Notes under the pieces: model-generated | The model's input: only the letters and a program-made list of their open reading frames with translations | What the model was told of the DNA's origin: nothing | Database searches by the model: none | Part shown: positions 24,910-31,049 of the stretch, piece after piece | Numbering within the stretch: position 1 is the first letter of the stretch | How the letters are laid out: every line of letters starts with the position of its first letter | Translations under genes and position numbers: made by a program | Origin: a virus | IMG/VR virus record: IMGVR_UViG_3300010153_000021 | Coordinates: 1 to 40,019 of that record | Strand: one strand, 5' to 3' | DNA length: 40,019 nt

Positions 24910-25006
24910 TATCTTCTAGTATAGTTTCTTCTAAGATCTGTGCTTGCTCTATCTCATTCAATGGTTTCTCTGACCATTCTCTATTATCTTCACAATGTCT
25001 ACACAT
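24902..25006 (-). CDS. Tiny acidic peptide with CxxC
   Basis: 34 residues starting MCRHCEDNREW, then an acidic helix. AGGAG lies 8 bases before ATG 25006. One CxxC could bind metal only as a dimer or with a partner. Overlaps the genes on both sides. Function unknown. Confidence 0.55.
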   Translation of the reverse strand: MCRHCEDNREWSEKPLNEIEQAQILEETILEDNE

Positions 25007-25223
25007 TTGGTATCTCCTCTGTTTTGTTTACGAATACATACATATCTCTACTACTTAAATACCTACGAAACTCTAAGTCTAAGTCATCTTCGTCTAGAAA
25101 GAAAAATGCACATCTCTTAGCATTAGGTTTACTAATAAAATACTCGTATGCTTTCTCTCTCATATCTATCGAGTCTAATAGATAGCTAGTATCTTCTGAC
25201 ACTATATATTCATTGTCTCTCAT
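24999..25223 (-). CDS. Hypothetical protein
   Basis: 74 residues, acidic, with a compact alpha/beta look (AKRCAFFFLDEDDLDLEFRR, MYVFVNKTEE). ATGA overlap with the upstream gene. No motif recognised; small early phage protein of unknown role. Confidence 0.65.
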   Translation of the reverse strand: MRDNEYIVSEDTSYLLDSIDMREKAYEYFISKPNAKRCAFFFLDEDDLDLEFRRYLSSRDMYVFVNKTEEIPNV

Positions 25224-25363
25224 AAAACTATATCTCCTAATTTACGTTGTAATTTATACATAGTACTATATATCTTTGCTTTCTTCTCGCCTTCATATCT
25301 ATGAATGTTATCTCTACCATACATTATATTATATACTATATCTCTTATCTCTTGATTTGCCAT
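25220..25363 (-). CDS. Small hypothetical protein
   Basis: 47 residues, basic and helical (MANQEIRDIVYNIMYGRDNI start, MYKLQRKLGDIVL end). Stop overlaps the next ATG (ATGA), and the start abuts the stop of the glycosylase-like gene. Function unknown. Confidence 0.6.
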   Translation of the reverse strand: MANQEIRDIVYNIMYGRDNIHRYEGEKKAKIYSTMYKLQRKLGDIVL

Positions 25364-25774
25364 CTACTCTCCCTTTCCGTAGCCATTCCAATAATACGGC
25401 ATATCTTTGTCTACATTCCAATCATATATACTATAGAAATCGTAGTCTTTAGCTAATAGATTTGCTTTGTGCGAGTCGTGAAATTTCTTATCTCCTAGCC
25501 ATGAAGGGTAGACTACATTTTCTACTCTCTGTTTATGCATAGTATTATTATAACCTCTCTCTTTCCATACATCTATAGATATATTCATATACTCTATTAA
25601 AGCTTGTGGATAGTCTCTCCACATCTTAGAGCAGGGATGATTTCTCCATCCATAATCCTCTAGATATATAGACTTTATAAGTTGTAACGCTTCTACTCTT
25701 TGTTTACCTAGACGTTTATAGTCTAGAGACTCAAGCGATTCTCTAAAATCTGGATATGGTAGAAATGTCTGCAT
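25364..25774 (-). CDS. Pyrimidine-dimer DNA glycosylase-like protein
   Basis: 136 residues from ATG 25774 (GGAG upstream and TAATG with the preceding micropeptide); the 17-residue extension from 25825 is rejected. MQTFLPYPDF, LDYKRLGKQRVEAL (18-31) and GWRNHPCSKMWRDYPQAL (42-59) match a family of small proteins related to T4 endonuclease V (Pyr_excise superfamily; recalled as MSMEG_6728-like). These act on or near UV-damaged DNA. Activity is inferred from family only. Confidence 0.75.
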   Translation of the reverse strand: MQTFLPYPDFRESLESLDYKRLGKQRVEALQLIKSIYLEDYGWRNHPCSKMWRDYPQALIEYMNISIDVWKERGYNNTMHKQRVENVVYPSWLGDKKFHDSHKANLLAKDYDFYSIYDWNVDKDMPYYWNGYGKGE

Positions 25775-25902
25775 TAGAGACTCCACATTTGATATAGAAC
25801 AGATATAAATATAAGTGCAAACCATATAGGAAGCACTATATCTAGTATACTCATGAATCTATCTATCTTATTGTCTACATATTCCATTACTCTATTTAAC
25901 AT
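25774..25902 (-). CDS. Membrane micropeptide
   Basis: 42 residues with a C-terminal membrane segment (about 21-38, DIVLPIWFALIFISVLYQ). AGGAGAG precedes ATG 25902, and the TAA overlaps the next ATG. Third single-span peptide in the 21.8-25.9 kb cluster. Role unknown; membrane-acting early peptides can alter host physiology. Confidence 0.65.
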   Translation of the reverse strand: MLNRVMEYVDNKIDRFMSILDIVLPIWFALIFISVLYQMWSL

Positions 25903-25944
25903 TATTCTCTCCTATTTTATTGTTATAGATCTGTAAGTTGTCTA

Positions 25945-26373
25945 TTACCATGTTTTCTCGTATGGTCTCATAGACTTGGGATTAGGTCTCTTAAACCCTT
26001 TGACTAGTTGAACAGGTACTCTACCGAATTTTCTTTCGCTACGTTTCTGCATCTCTACTAATTTGTCTCTCTTTTCATGTAGTTTCTCTAGAGATACTAT
26101 CTTATATAGGGCATGACTTTCGATAGCTGTTTTACTATATTTATTGTTTACTATAATTCTTTCGTATCGATATTTTTTATATATATATTTGATTAAGTCG
26201 TAAGCGGCCGTTCTACTAGTATTTTGTAGAGAGAATGGATTGTCTATACCCTCTATTACTATACTATACTTTGTAGACTTTACTGCTGAACGAGAGATTG
26301 TTATGTCTATTCGCCTCTTGCTACTCTCGATTAATGTATCGATTGGAGTCTTTTCTCTACTATTGATTATCAT
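25945..26373 (-). CDS. Hypothetical basic protein
   Basis: 142 residues, basic. It has a beta-rich middle (STKYSIVIEGIDNPFSLQNT) and a Lys/Arg-rich C terminus (RKFGRVPVQLVKGFKRP). AAAGGA upstream. It follows a structured 70-base gap holding the 26424-26454 hairpin. No family recognised; nucleic-acid binding possible from charge. Confidence 0.7.
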   Translation of the reverse strand: MIINSREKTPIDTLIESSKRRIDITISRSAVKSTKYSIVIEGIDNPFSLQNTSRTAAYDLIKYIYKKYRYERIIVNNKYSKTAIESHALYKIVSLEKLHEKRDKLVEMQKRSERKFGRVPVQLVKGFKRPNPKSMRPYEKTW

Positions 26374-26423
26374 CTATAAATTCCTTTGCTCTACTATTGT
26401 GTAGGTCTATGAGTGTATCAGGA

Positions 26424-26454
26424 GAGAGAGCCTGTATATATTACAAGCCCTCTC
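26424..26454 (-). other. RNA hairpin between early genes
   Basis: On the leftward transcript a 13-bp stem (26454-26442 with 26436-26424) closes a 5-base AU loop. Two pairs are G-U wobbles that would be A-C mismatches on the other strand, so the fold fits the minus-strand RNA. No U-run follows, so it is not a classic terminator. Processing site or mRNA-end protection is possible. Confidence 0.55.
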
Positions 26455-26475
26455 GATTTGATTACCTCTCTCATA

Positions 26476-26730
26476 TTACTTATCTACTACCTTAGCTCCA
26501 TTTATCCTAACAACTTTCTCTACGCCTACAGCATCTACAAATCTAAAATGAGAGCCATGAGCCTCTACGAACTTTGTTAATTCGTGGTTCGGGTTCATTT
26601 CTGCGAACTCTTTTAAAATTCCGCCTCTCTCGCCCTTTATTCTAAATAGAGTATTAAAAGTCTCTTGAGACATCTCTCTAAGAATCTTACTTGCCTCTAT
26701 GGCGGTTACTGGGTTTCTTGTGTCTTTCAT
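26476..26730 (-). CDS. Early hypothetical protein
   Basis: 84 residues from ATG 26730, which has AAAGG 8 bases upstream. The frame stays open to ATG 26835 (35 more polar residues), but that start lacks a ribosome-binding site. The sequence has two helices (ASKILREMSQETFNTLFRIK, GGILKEFAEMNPNHELTKFV) and a basic C terminus. First gene of the main leftward operon after the 26.8-27.3 kb control region; function unknown. Confidence 0.65.
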   Translation of the reverse strand: MKDTRNPVTAIEASKILREMSQETFNTLFRIKGERGGILKEFAEMNPNHELTKFVEAHGSHFRFVDAVGVEKVVRINGAKVVDK

Positions 26731-26998
26731 AGTATTACCTTTGTCTATTGTGGCCTGTCTCGTAGAGTTCGTTCTATTAATTTGAGACTCTCTCTCAATA
26801 ACGTTGTCTACTTGATTTGTTCGGCCGTTGTTCATGTAGGTATATTACTAAACAATTAACCAAAAAAACAAGCACTATTTTAAAAAAAATAAAATGGGCA
26901 CTTTGCAACCGAGCAAAATTAATACTAGGATATTAGCGAAAACCTTAGTAACTTATAGGTTTGGCCCGATTTGATCTAGAATTGTGGTGAGTTGCTAT

Positions 26999-27013
26999 TG
27001 AGACTCAGTCTCA
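26999..27013. promoter_or_regulatory. Perfect palindrome, operator-like
   Basis: TGAGACT-C-AGTCTCA: 7-base arms around one central base. It sits within a larger dyad (TGCT ... AGCA outside). Typical size and symmetry for a dimeric repressor site or an origin-binding site. The binding protein is unknown; the HTH protein at 17667 is the only obvious DNA-binding candidate. Confidence 0.45.
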
Positions 27014-27112
27014 TTATCAATAAGCAGTAGAATTAATAGCTAAATAAAGTTCTAGGAATATATAAAAATCTATGTTAAATTCTAGGTAGCGGACTTTTTT
27101 GTGCTTGGTAAG

Positions 27113-27142
27113 TGGCACATAACTTATATTATGTATAATAGA
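27113..27142 (+). repeat. 30-base direct repeat, copy 1
   Basis: Starts TGGCACATAA and ends TATTATGTATAATAGA. Differs from copy 2 (27149-27178) at three adjacent bases. The core TATTATGTATAATA is an imperfect dyad and includes a consensus TATAAT. It could be a tandem promoter, iteron or operator. Confidence 0.75.
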
Positions 27143-27148
27143 ATTGAA

Positions 27149-27178
27149 TGGCACATAATAAATATTATGTATAATAGA
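27149..27178 (+). repeat. 30-base direct repeat, copy 2
   Basis: 27 of 30 bases match copy 1, and the start is 36 bases away. It contains the same TATAAT and dyad core. No -35 hexamer at proper spacing is obvious, so an iteron/operator reading is as good as a promoter reading. Confidence 0.75.
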
Positions 27179-27272
27179 CGAATCTCAACCTAATCAAGAA
27201 ATCTCAACTAGGAAGAGGGGGCGGGGGCTAATATAGACTATTGCTCACACACATTGTAAGCCAATTTTTTTA

Positions 27273-27515
27273 CTAAAGCTGAGTGTATTTAGGTTCTAAT
27301 TTGTATAATGCTACTACTAATGGGTTATTATCTTTACCTTGTGAGAGATTTATATCTATATCTACTATAGTATAGTTGCTTTCAGCACAAAACTCTAATA
27401 CATCTTGCATCCATATTTCATCTATATGTGCTCTTATATCTTCACTTGCCGGTAATATCTTTCCATTTGCCTGTAATATATCACAAAACTGTTTAGCAAA
27501 TGTCATAACTTCCAT
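27273..27515 (-). CDS. Small hypothetical protein
   Basis: 80 residues from ATG 27515, which overlaps the upstream TGA (TGATG). Acidic alpha/beta sequence with FAKQFCDILQANGKILPAS and TIVDIDINLSQGKDNNPLVV. It ends at the edge of the non-coding control region. No family recognised. Confidence 0.65.
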   Translation of the reverse strand: MEVMTFAKQFCDILQANGKILPASEDIRAHIDEIWMQDVLEFCAESNYTIVDIDINLSQGKDNNPLVVALYKLEPKYTQL

Positions 27516-27724
27516 CAATATATGCTCGCTTTCACTTCTTTTATTCTCATTACTTTTAGTCCACTCTTTCTTTCTCTATTTTCTACCATATTTTTAGCTA
27601 TCTCTGCGTCTACTTCATCAGAAAAGCTGCAAAGGTTATAACCGGGATAAAGTTTTGGTATCCATGCACCGTTATCAGTCCGATATTTTCTTTTTTCCTT
27701 TGAGTCATCAACTATTGTAAACAT
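27515..27724 (-). CDS. Small hypothetical protein
   Basis: 69 residues from ATG 27724 (MFTIVDDSKEKRKYR), chosen for AAAAAGG upstream; a frame from 27766 has no ribosome-binding site and would overlap the gene before it far more. Contains NGAWIPKLYPGYNLCSFSDE, then a basic helix. Function unknown. Confidence 0.65.
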   Translation of the reverse strand: MFTIVDDSKEKRKYRTDNGAWIPKLYPGYNLCSFSDEVDAEIAKNMVENRERKSGLKVMRIKEVKASIY

Positions 27725-27836
27725 ATTTTTCAACCTTTTTTGCCAATTCTTTAGCTTCTGACACATTTAAAGGTCTTAGGTGTCCTATATTATTTAAAAA
27801 ATTATAAATTTTAATTAAATCCTGTTCTGAAATCAT
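27708..27836 (-). CDS. Small helical protein, first leftward gene
   Basis: 42 residues, helical (SEQDLIKIYNFLNNIGHLRP, SEAKELAKKVEKYVY). AAAGGGA is upstream at a long spacing. It is the first gene leftward of the divergent promoter region and overlaps the next gene by 17 bases. Function unknown. Confidence 0.55.
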   Translation of the reverse strand: MISEQDLIKIYNFLNNIGHLRPLNVSEAKELAKKVEKYVYNS

Positions 27837-28084
27837 AATATTAGTTTCCCTTTCTTAAATAGAACTTACACATAAACATCTTTCTGTTGCAACTTTTTTC
27901 TTTTTCTTTGTTATAATACGTTAGTATTATATTTTCTTTTTAGAAAGTATAATAAGTATATAAATATAAGCTTCTTGGTTTGGTTCACCGCTCTAAATAT
28001 AACATACAAAACCATATAAAGTCAACTACTAATTTATATTATTTTTTATTTGTTACAGTTAATATTTATTTAGTAAGTTTAGGT
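27837..28084. promoter_or_regulatory. Divergent intergenic promoter region
   Basis: About 250 bases between the leftward and rightward operons, very AT-rich. It contains the promoter/palindrome at 27887-27931 and a second TATAAT at 27948-27953. An open frame from TTG 27980 runs into the next gene, but I see no ribosome-binding site for it and treat it as leader. Confidence 0.6.
27887..27931 (+). promoter_or_regulatory. Sigma70-type promoter overlapped by a palindromic operator
   Basis: TTGCAA (27887-27892), a 19-base gap, then TATAAT (27912-27917) form a rightward promoter upstream of the 28.1 kb genes. The -10 is the left arm of a perfect palindrome, TATAATACGTTAGTATTATA (27912-27931), so a bound dimer would block initiation. 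The leader to the first ATG would be about 160 bases. Confidence 0.5.
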
Positions 28085-28285
28085 ATGGTCAATAGTAATT
28101 TAAATAAAGCAAAGAACTATTGCGCTAACTATTGGTCAGGTAATTGCATGGGAGCAATGATGCAGAGGAAAGAAGGTAAATTAGTAATGTGGTTAGATAA
28201 CGATAAAAAAGGAAAACCCTGTAATGCAAACGAAGGATGTGACTATTTCGAAAACATTGTGGTTAAAAGCATAAATAATGGATAA
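28085..28285 (+). CDS. Small cysteine-containing protein
   Basis: 66 residues from ATG 28085. Four cysteines (near CANYWSGNC and CNANEGC) may bind zinc, and the middle is KEGKLVMWLDNDKKGKPC. Weak AGG before the start, so the start is uncertain. Overlaps the next gene by 8 bases. First rightward gene after the promoter; function unknown. Confidence 0.6.
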   Translation: MVNSNLNKAKNYCANYWSGNCMGAMMQRKEGKLVMWLDNDKKGKPCNANEGCDYFENIVVKSINNG

Positions 28286-28427
28286 TAAAACTAGAAAACA
28301 GTTTAAAAGGGCATTAGAAATAATAAACCACTTTAAAAAGAAAGAGCCATCAGTTAAAGCGCCAGTTAGAATGTCATCTTCTCCTGTTTGGGGAAGAATA
28401 AAAAAAGAGAGTGATGAGAATGAGTAA
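28278..28427 (+). CDS. Small basic protein
   Basis: 49 residues, basic (MDNKTRKQFKRALEIINHFK start), with SSPVWGRIKKES near the end. Overlaps the genes on both sides by 8 bases. No family recognised. Confidence 0.65.
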   Translation: MDNKTRKQFKRALEIINHFKKKEPSVKAPVRMSSSPVWGRIKKESDENE

Positions 28428-28722
28428 AACAGTTAAAAAACAAATTAAAGTAGGCGGTCATAACTATAACGTAGTTGAAATGAATCTTAGCCCTAATAAA
28501 GACGGTAAGCAGCTGTTAGGTATGCACGACGTTAAGGAAAATAAGATATTTATTGATGAGTCAATGACACATACACGTAAAGTAGAAACGTTTATGCATG
28601 AGATTATACATGTTATATATACTAATTCGGGTGCTAGTCATGATGAAGGTGCTATAGATGCATTATCTAATGGCTTGTTGCAGTTAGGTGTAGCTGACTA
28701 TTTATGGAAAAAGGTACAGTAA
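28420..28722 (+). CDS. HEXXH zinc metallopeptidase-like protein
   Basis: 100 residues from ATG 28420. The helix ETFMHEIIHVIY has HEIIH (H60, E61, H64), and a downstream Glu in HDEGAIDALSNGL (E76) is a likely third ligand. This is the minimal gluzincin layout of phage ImmA/IrrE-like proteins. Substrate unknown; cleavage of a host or phage regulator is possible. Its TAA overlaps the next ATG. Confidence 0.75.
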   Translation: MSKTVKKQIKVGGHNYNVVEMNLSPNKDGKQLLGMHDVKENKIFIDESMTHTRKVETFMHEIIHVIYTNSGASHDEGAIDALSNGLLQLGVADYLWKKVQ

Positions 28723-29105
28723 TGCCTAAATTCACAGCAAATACAGTAAAAGAAGTAAAAAGTAAACCTAAATCTATTGTGAGTAAGATAGAAAAAGAAT
28801 GGCCAGATATGACATCAGAGTTTAAAAAGATACAGAATGAGCAATATGTATTATTTTGTATTAAGCAAAACGATTATGGAACTGGTAATATAGCTATGGG
28901 AACAATGTTAGATACTCCTAGTAACATAAGGCTGTCTTTGACAGGACTTATTGTTAGGATGAATGACAAAATCAATAGACTCATGAACTTAGTAGTTAAA
29001 AATGCAGAGACTCCTAAAAATGAGCCGATTATTGATTCTTTTCAGGATTTATCCGTTTATGGAATAATGTCTCAAATAGTTCATAATGGAAAATGGGGAA
29101 GGTAA
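28722..29105 (+). CDS. Nmad1 (DUF1599)-family protein
   Basis: 127 residues from ATG 28722 (TAATG). The alpha-helical signature is clear: YVLFCIKQNDYGTGN at 42-56, LIVRMNDKINRLMNL at 76-90, DSFQDLSVYGIM at 105-116. This matches 'nucleotide modification associated domain 1', proposed from gene neighbourhoods to act with DNA-base modification. Biochemical activity is unproven. A methyltransferase is present elsewhere in the genome. Confidence 0.8.
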   Translation: MPKFTANTVKEVKSKPKSIVSKIEKEWPDMTSEFKKIQNEQYVLFCIKQNDYGTGNIAMGTMLDTPSNIRLSLTGLIVRMNDKINRLMNLVVKNAETPKNEPIIDSFQDLSVYGIMSQIVHNGKWGR

Positions 29106-29107
29106 TT

Positions 29108-29209
29108 GTGAATATAGCTTTGTCTTTTTACTATTTAATAGAAGCAATAGTAATAAATATAGTATTATTTTTTATAAACCTAGTTAATAAAACAAGGAGA
29201 AGAAAATAG
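29108..29209 (+). CDS. Membrane micropeptide (GTG start)
   Basis: 33 residues, almost all one membrane segment (ALSFYYLIEAIVINIVLFFI) with a basic end. GGAAGG lies 5 bases before GTG 29108. It fits between two genes with 2 and 1 bases free. Short, so some doubt remains. Confidence 0.5.
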   Translation: MNIALSFYYLIEAIVINIVLFFINLVNKTRRRK

Positions 29210-29210
29210 C

Positions 29211-29939
29211 ATGAAGGGAAAACCATGGAGTGAAGCTGAGTTAGCAGTTGTTCAAAACTATGAAAATACTTCAATAAGCAGGTATCAGATTTATCATAAA
29301 CTTCTTTTACAGGGGTATGATAGGACTTATAAAGCAGTTCAAAGAAAGATTGAAAACTTAGGTCTTCGTAAACCAAGTAGATATGCTACTGGGCATGAAA
29401 AGACTATAGGGTATCTTGATATTGAAACTACTGGCTTAAAAGCAAACGTCGACATTATGTTGTCTTGGGCAATAAAAACAAGAGATAAAGATGAAGTTGT
29501 TTTTGATGTCATTAAAAAATCAGAAGTGTTTAATGGTACTTATGATTATAGGCTAGTAACAAATCTATGTAAGGCTCTAAAAAAATATGACCTTATATTG
29601 ACATACTATGGAACTGGGTTTGATGTACCTTTTATGCGTACACGAGCTCTTGACCATGGCATTCAATTTCCTAAGTTTAGGAAAATGTCACATAAGGATA
29701 TATACTACTTGGTTAGGTCTAAACTGCAATTAACAAGGAGTAGTTTGAAAGTAGCTACTCAGTTTTTGGGGATTGATGGGAAAACAAACCTTGACCCTAG
29801 AGTTTGGAGAGATGCTAGGTACGGAAATAAAGATGCGTTAAAGTATGTATTAGACCATAATGTTGCTGATGTAGAGATTTTAGAAGATCTTCATAAAAAA
29901 ATAGAGCAGTATACTAATGCAAACGTGGTTCCAGCGTAG
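29211..29939 (+). CDS. DnaQ/RNase H-like 3'-5' exonuclease with SANT-like N terminus
   Basis: 242 residues. Residues 1-55 resemble a SANT/Myb or HTH domain (PWSEAELAVVQNYENTSISR). The exonuclease domain shows Exo I YLDIETTG (D70, E72), Exo II LTYYGTGFDVPFM (D138) and Exo III LDHNVADVEIL (D220), as in the RNase_H_2/YprB group. It would degrade DNA or RNA 3'-5' using two metal ions. There is no polymerase gene, so it is stand-alone. AAGGAGA precedes the ATG. Confidence 0.85.
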   Translation: MKGKPWSEAELAVVQNYENTSISRYQIYHKLLLQGYDRTYKAVQRKIENLGLRKPSRYATGHEKTIGYLDIETTGLKANVDIMLSWAIKTRDKDEVVFDVIKKSEVFNGTYDYRLVTNLCKALKKYDLILTYYGTGFDVPFMRTRALDHGIQFPKFRKMSHKDIYYLVRSKLQLTRSSLKVATQFLGIDGKTNLDPRVWRDARYGNKDALKYVLDHNVADVEILEDLHKKIEQYTNANVVPA

Positions 29940-30072
29940 TTTTTTTTACAAACAACAGTTGCATAAGAAGATGTTTATTGCTATATTATGTACTATAATA
30001 TTAGACTATTACGGATGGACGTTTGATAATATAGCAGTAATGTCTTGGTTTTGCGTTATTGATTATGATTAA
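29917..30072 (+). CDS. Small membrane-associated protein
   Basis: 51 residues: a basic N terminus, then hydrophobic segments (MFIAILCTIILDYYGW, IAVMSWFCVI). It starts inside the exonuclease gene (23 bases) and ends inside the next gene (8 bases). Weak ribosome-binding site, so moderate support. It fills the otherwise empty 120-base gap. Confidence 0.5.
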   Translation: MQTWFQRSFFYKQQLHKKMFIAILCTIILDYYGWTFDNIAVMSWFCVIDYD

Positions 30073-30829
30073 ACGTAAAGTTGCAGGTAAAGAGTACAAA
30101 ATATTTGAATCTATAGAAGAATTTGAAAATAATTACCCTAATGAAAAATTAGTTCACAACTGGAGGGATGGCAAAAAAGATTGCTGGGTAAAGACTGATG
30201 ATGGACAGGTTTGTCCTGTTCTTCACCGAGGCGAACTACGAAACGGAACAGTCGAGGGCGTGTACAATTATTACATTAGGACTCCTATAGGTTCATTTGT
30301 TTGTAGGGATAGTGTTAAGTTTGAAGGAGAGCCAAGAAAAAATATATATACTTTTGGAGCTCAAGATAAAATACCCTACCAAATAAAAAGAGATAGGAAA
30401 AAAGCTACTAAAAGAGAATTTCTTTTTGCTAAGTATGTTGCAAAAGGAGATGACATTAAGGATGCTTTTTTAAAAGCTTATCCAACTAATAATGAAGGAT
30501 ATGCGGACTCTCAAGCTAAAATATTAATGAATACAGAAAGGGTTAGGTCTTTGATAAGAGAAGAAATAGATAAAATATTAAACGAAGCAGAGATAACTCC
30601 TTTATACATATTGAATAAAATAAAAGACATTGTAGAGAGTGTCGACGCTAAAGATAGTGATAAAGTTAGTTTGCTAAAAGAACTTGTTTCTATATCTGGA
30701 ATGAAAGATACTGAAAAACGTTCTGAGTCAGTTACGGTATTCCAAGGATTCTCTAATGACCAGTTAGCTGCTATAGGTGGAGGAGAAACAAAAAAACTTG
30801 CGGAAGCTAAACGTGAACTTAAAGAGTAG
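30065..30829 (+). CDS. Terminase small subunit-like protein
   Basis: 254 residues from ATG 30065. The central segment KKATKREFLFAKYVAKGDDI (112-131) followed by KDAFLKAYPTN and NTERVRSLIREEIDK resembles the DNA-recognition helix region of terminase small subunits (Terminase_2/HTH type). A coiled, charged C terminus (about 170-254) would mediate oligomerisation. It lies 0.55 kb before the large subunit. The N-terminal 100 residues, with several Trp/Cys, are an unusual addition. Confidence 0.75.
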   Translation: MIKRKVAGKEYKIFESIEEFENNYPNEKLVHNWRDGKKDCWVKTDDGQVCPVLHRGELRNGTVEGVYNYYIRTPIGSFVCRDSVKFEGEPRKNIYTFGAQDKIPYQIKRDRKKATKREFLFAKYVAKGDDIKDAFLKAYPTNNEGYADSQAKILMNTERVRSLIREEIDKILNEAEITPLYILNKIKDIVESVDAKDSDKVSLLKELVSISGMKDTEKRSESVTVFQGFSNDQLAAIGGGETKKLAEAKRELKE

Positions 30830-31049
30830 GTTGTTGTTATTCTTTATACCTACAGTATTACTTGCTAATGAAGATTCTCTTGATTTTGACTTATGGAATG
30901 ATGTTAGTTGGGACACGATAACACATATAAACGAAATAGAAGGAGAAGTAGAGCAGGTAATAAGCGTTGCTGGTGTAAGAGGAAGTGAAGCTAAAAATGA
31001 AATATTAAATTATCTTTGGTATAGGAGGAGAGCAAAAAGAGATGGATAA
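30813..31049 (+). CDS. Signal-peptide (exported) small protein
   Basis: 78 residues from GTG 30813, which has GGAAG 6 bases upstream and gives a clean signal peptide: basic NLKSR, hydrophobic LLLFFIPTVLLA, likely cut before NEDS. The mature part is acidic, then basic. No lipobox Cys. It overlaps TerS by 17 bases and the GGCT gene by 8. Export to the periplasm is expected; role unknown. Confidence 0.65.
   Translation: MNLKSRLLLFFIPTVLLANEDSLDFDLWNDVSWDTITHINEIEGEVEQVISVAGVRGSEAKNEILNYLWYRRRAKRDG

Larger units (their letters stand above)
26836..27272. promoter_or_regulatory. Non-coding control region (origin/operator candidate)
   Basis: About 435 bases without a convincing gene. It holds a 15-base palindrome (26999-27013), two 30-base near-identical repeats 36 bases apart (27113 and 27149), paired AATCTCAAC (27181-27189 and 27200-27208), several CTAGG copies, and a G-rich tract (about 27214-27228) unlike the rest of this AT-rich genome. 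On the minus strand an A/T-rich segment with TAAAAT just before the early gene could hold its promoter. Replication origin or early promoter/operator array is likely. Confidence 0.5.

Noticed and set aside
27113-27178. Sigma54 promoters from TGGCAC in the repeats
   Set aside because: TGGCAC matches the -24 element, but no TTGC follows at -12 in either copy.
27214-27228. G-quadruplex
   Set aside because: Only two clear G-runs, while four are needed for an intramolecular fold; kept only as a composition oddity.
27980-28084. N-terminal extension of the 28085 gene from TTG 27980
   Set aside because: Hydrophobic, unlike the rest, no Shine-Dalgarno site, and it overlaps the promoter leader.
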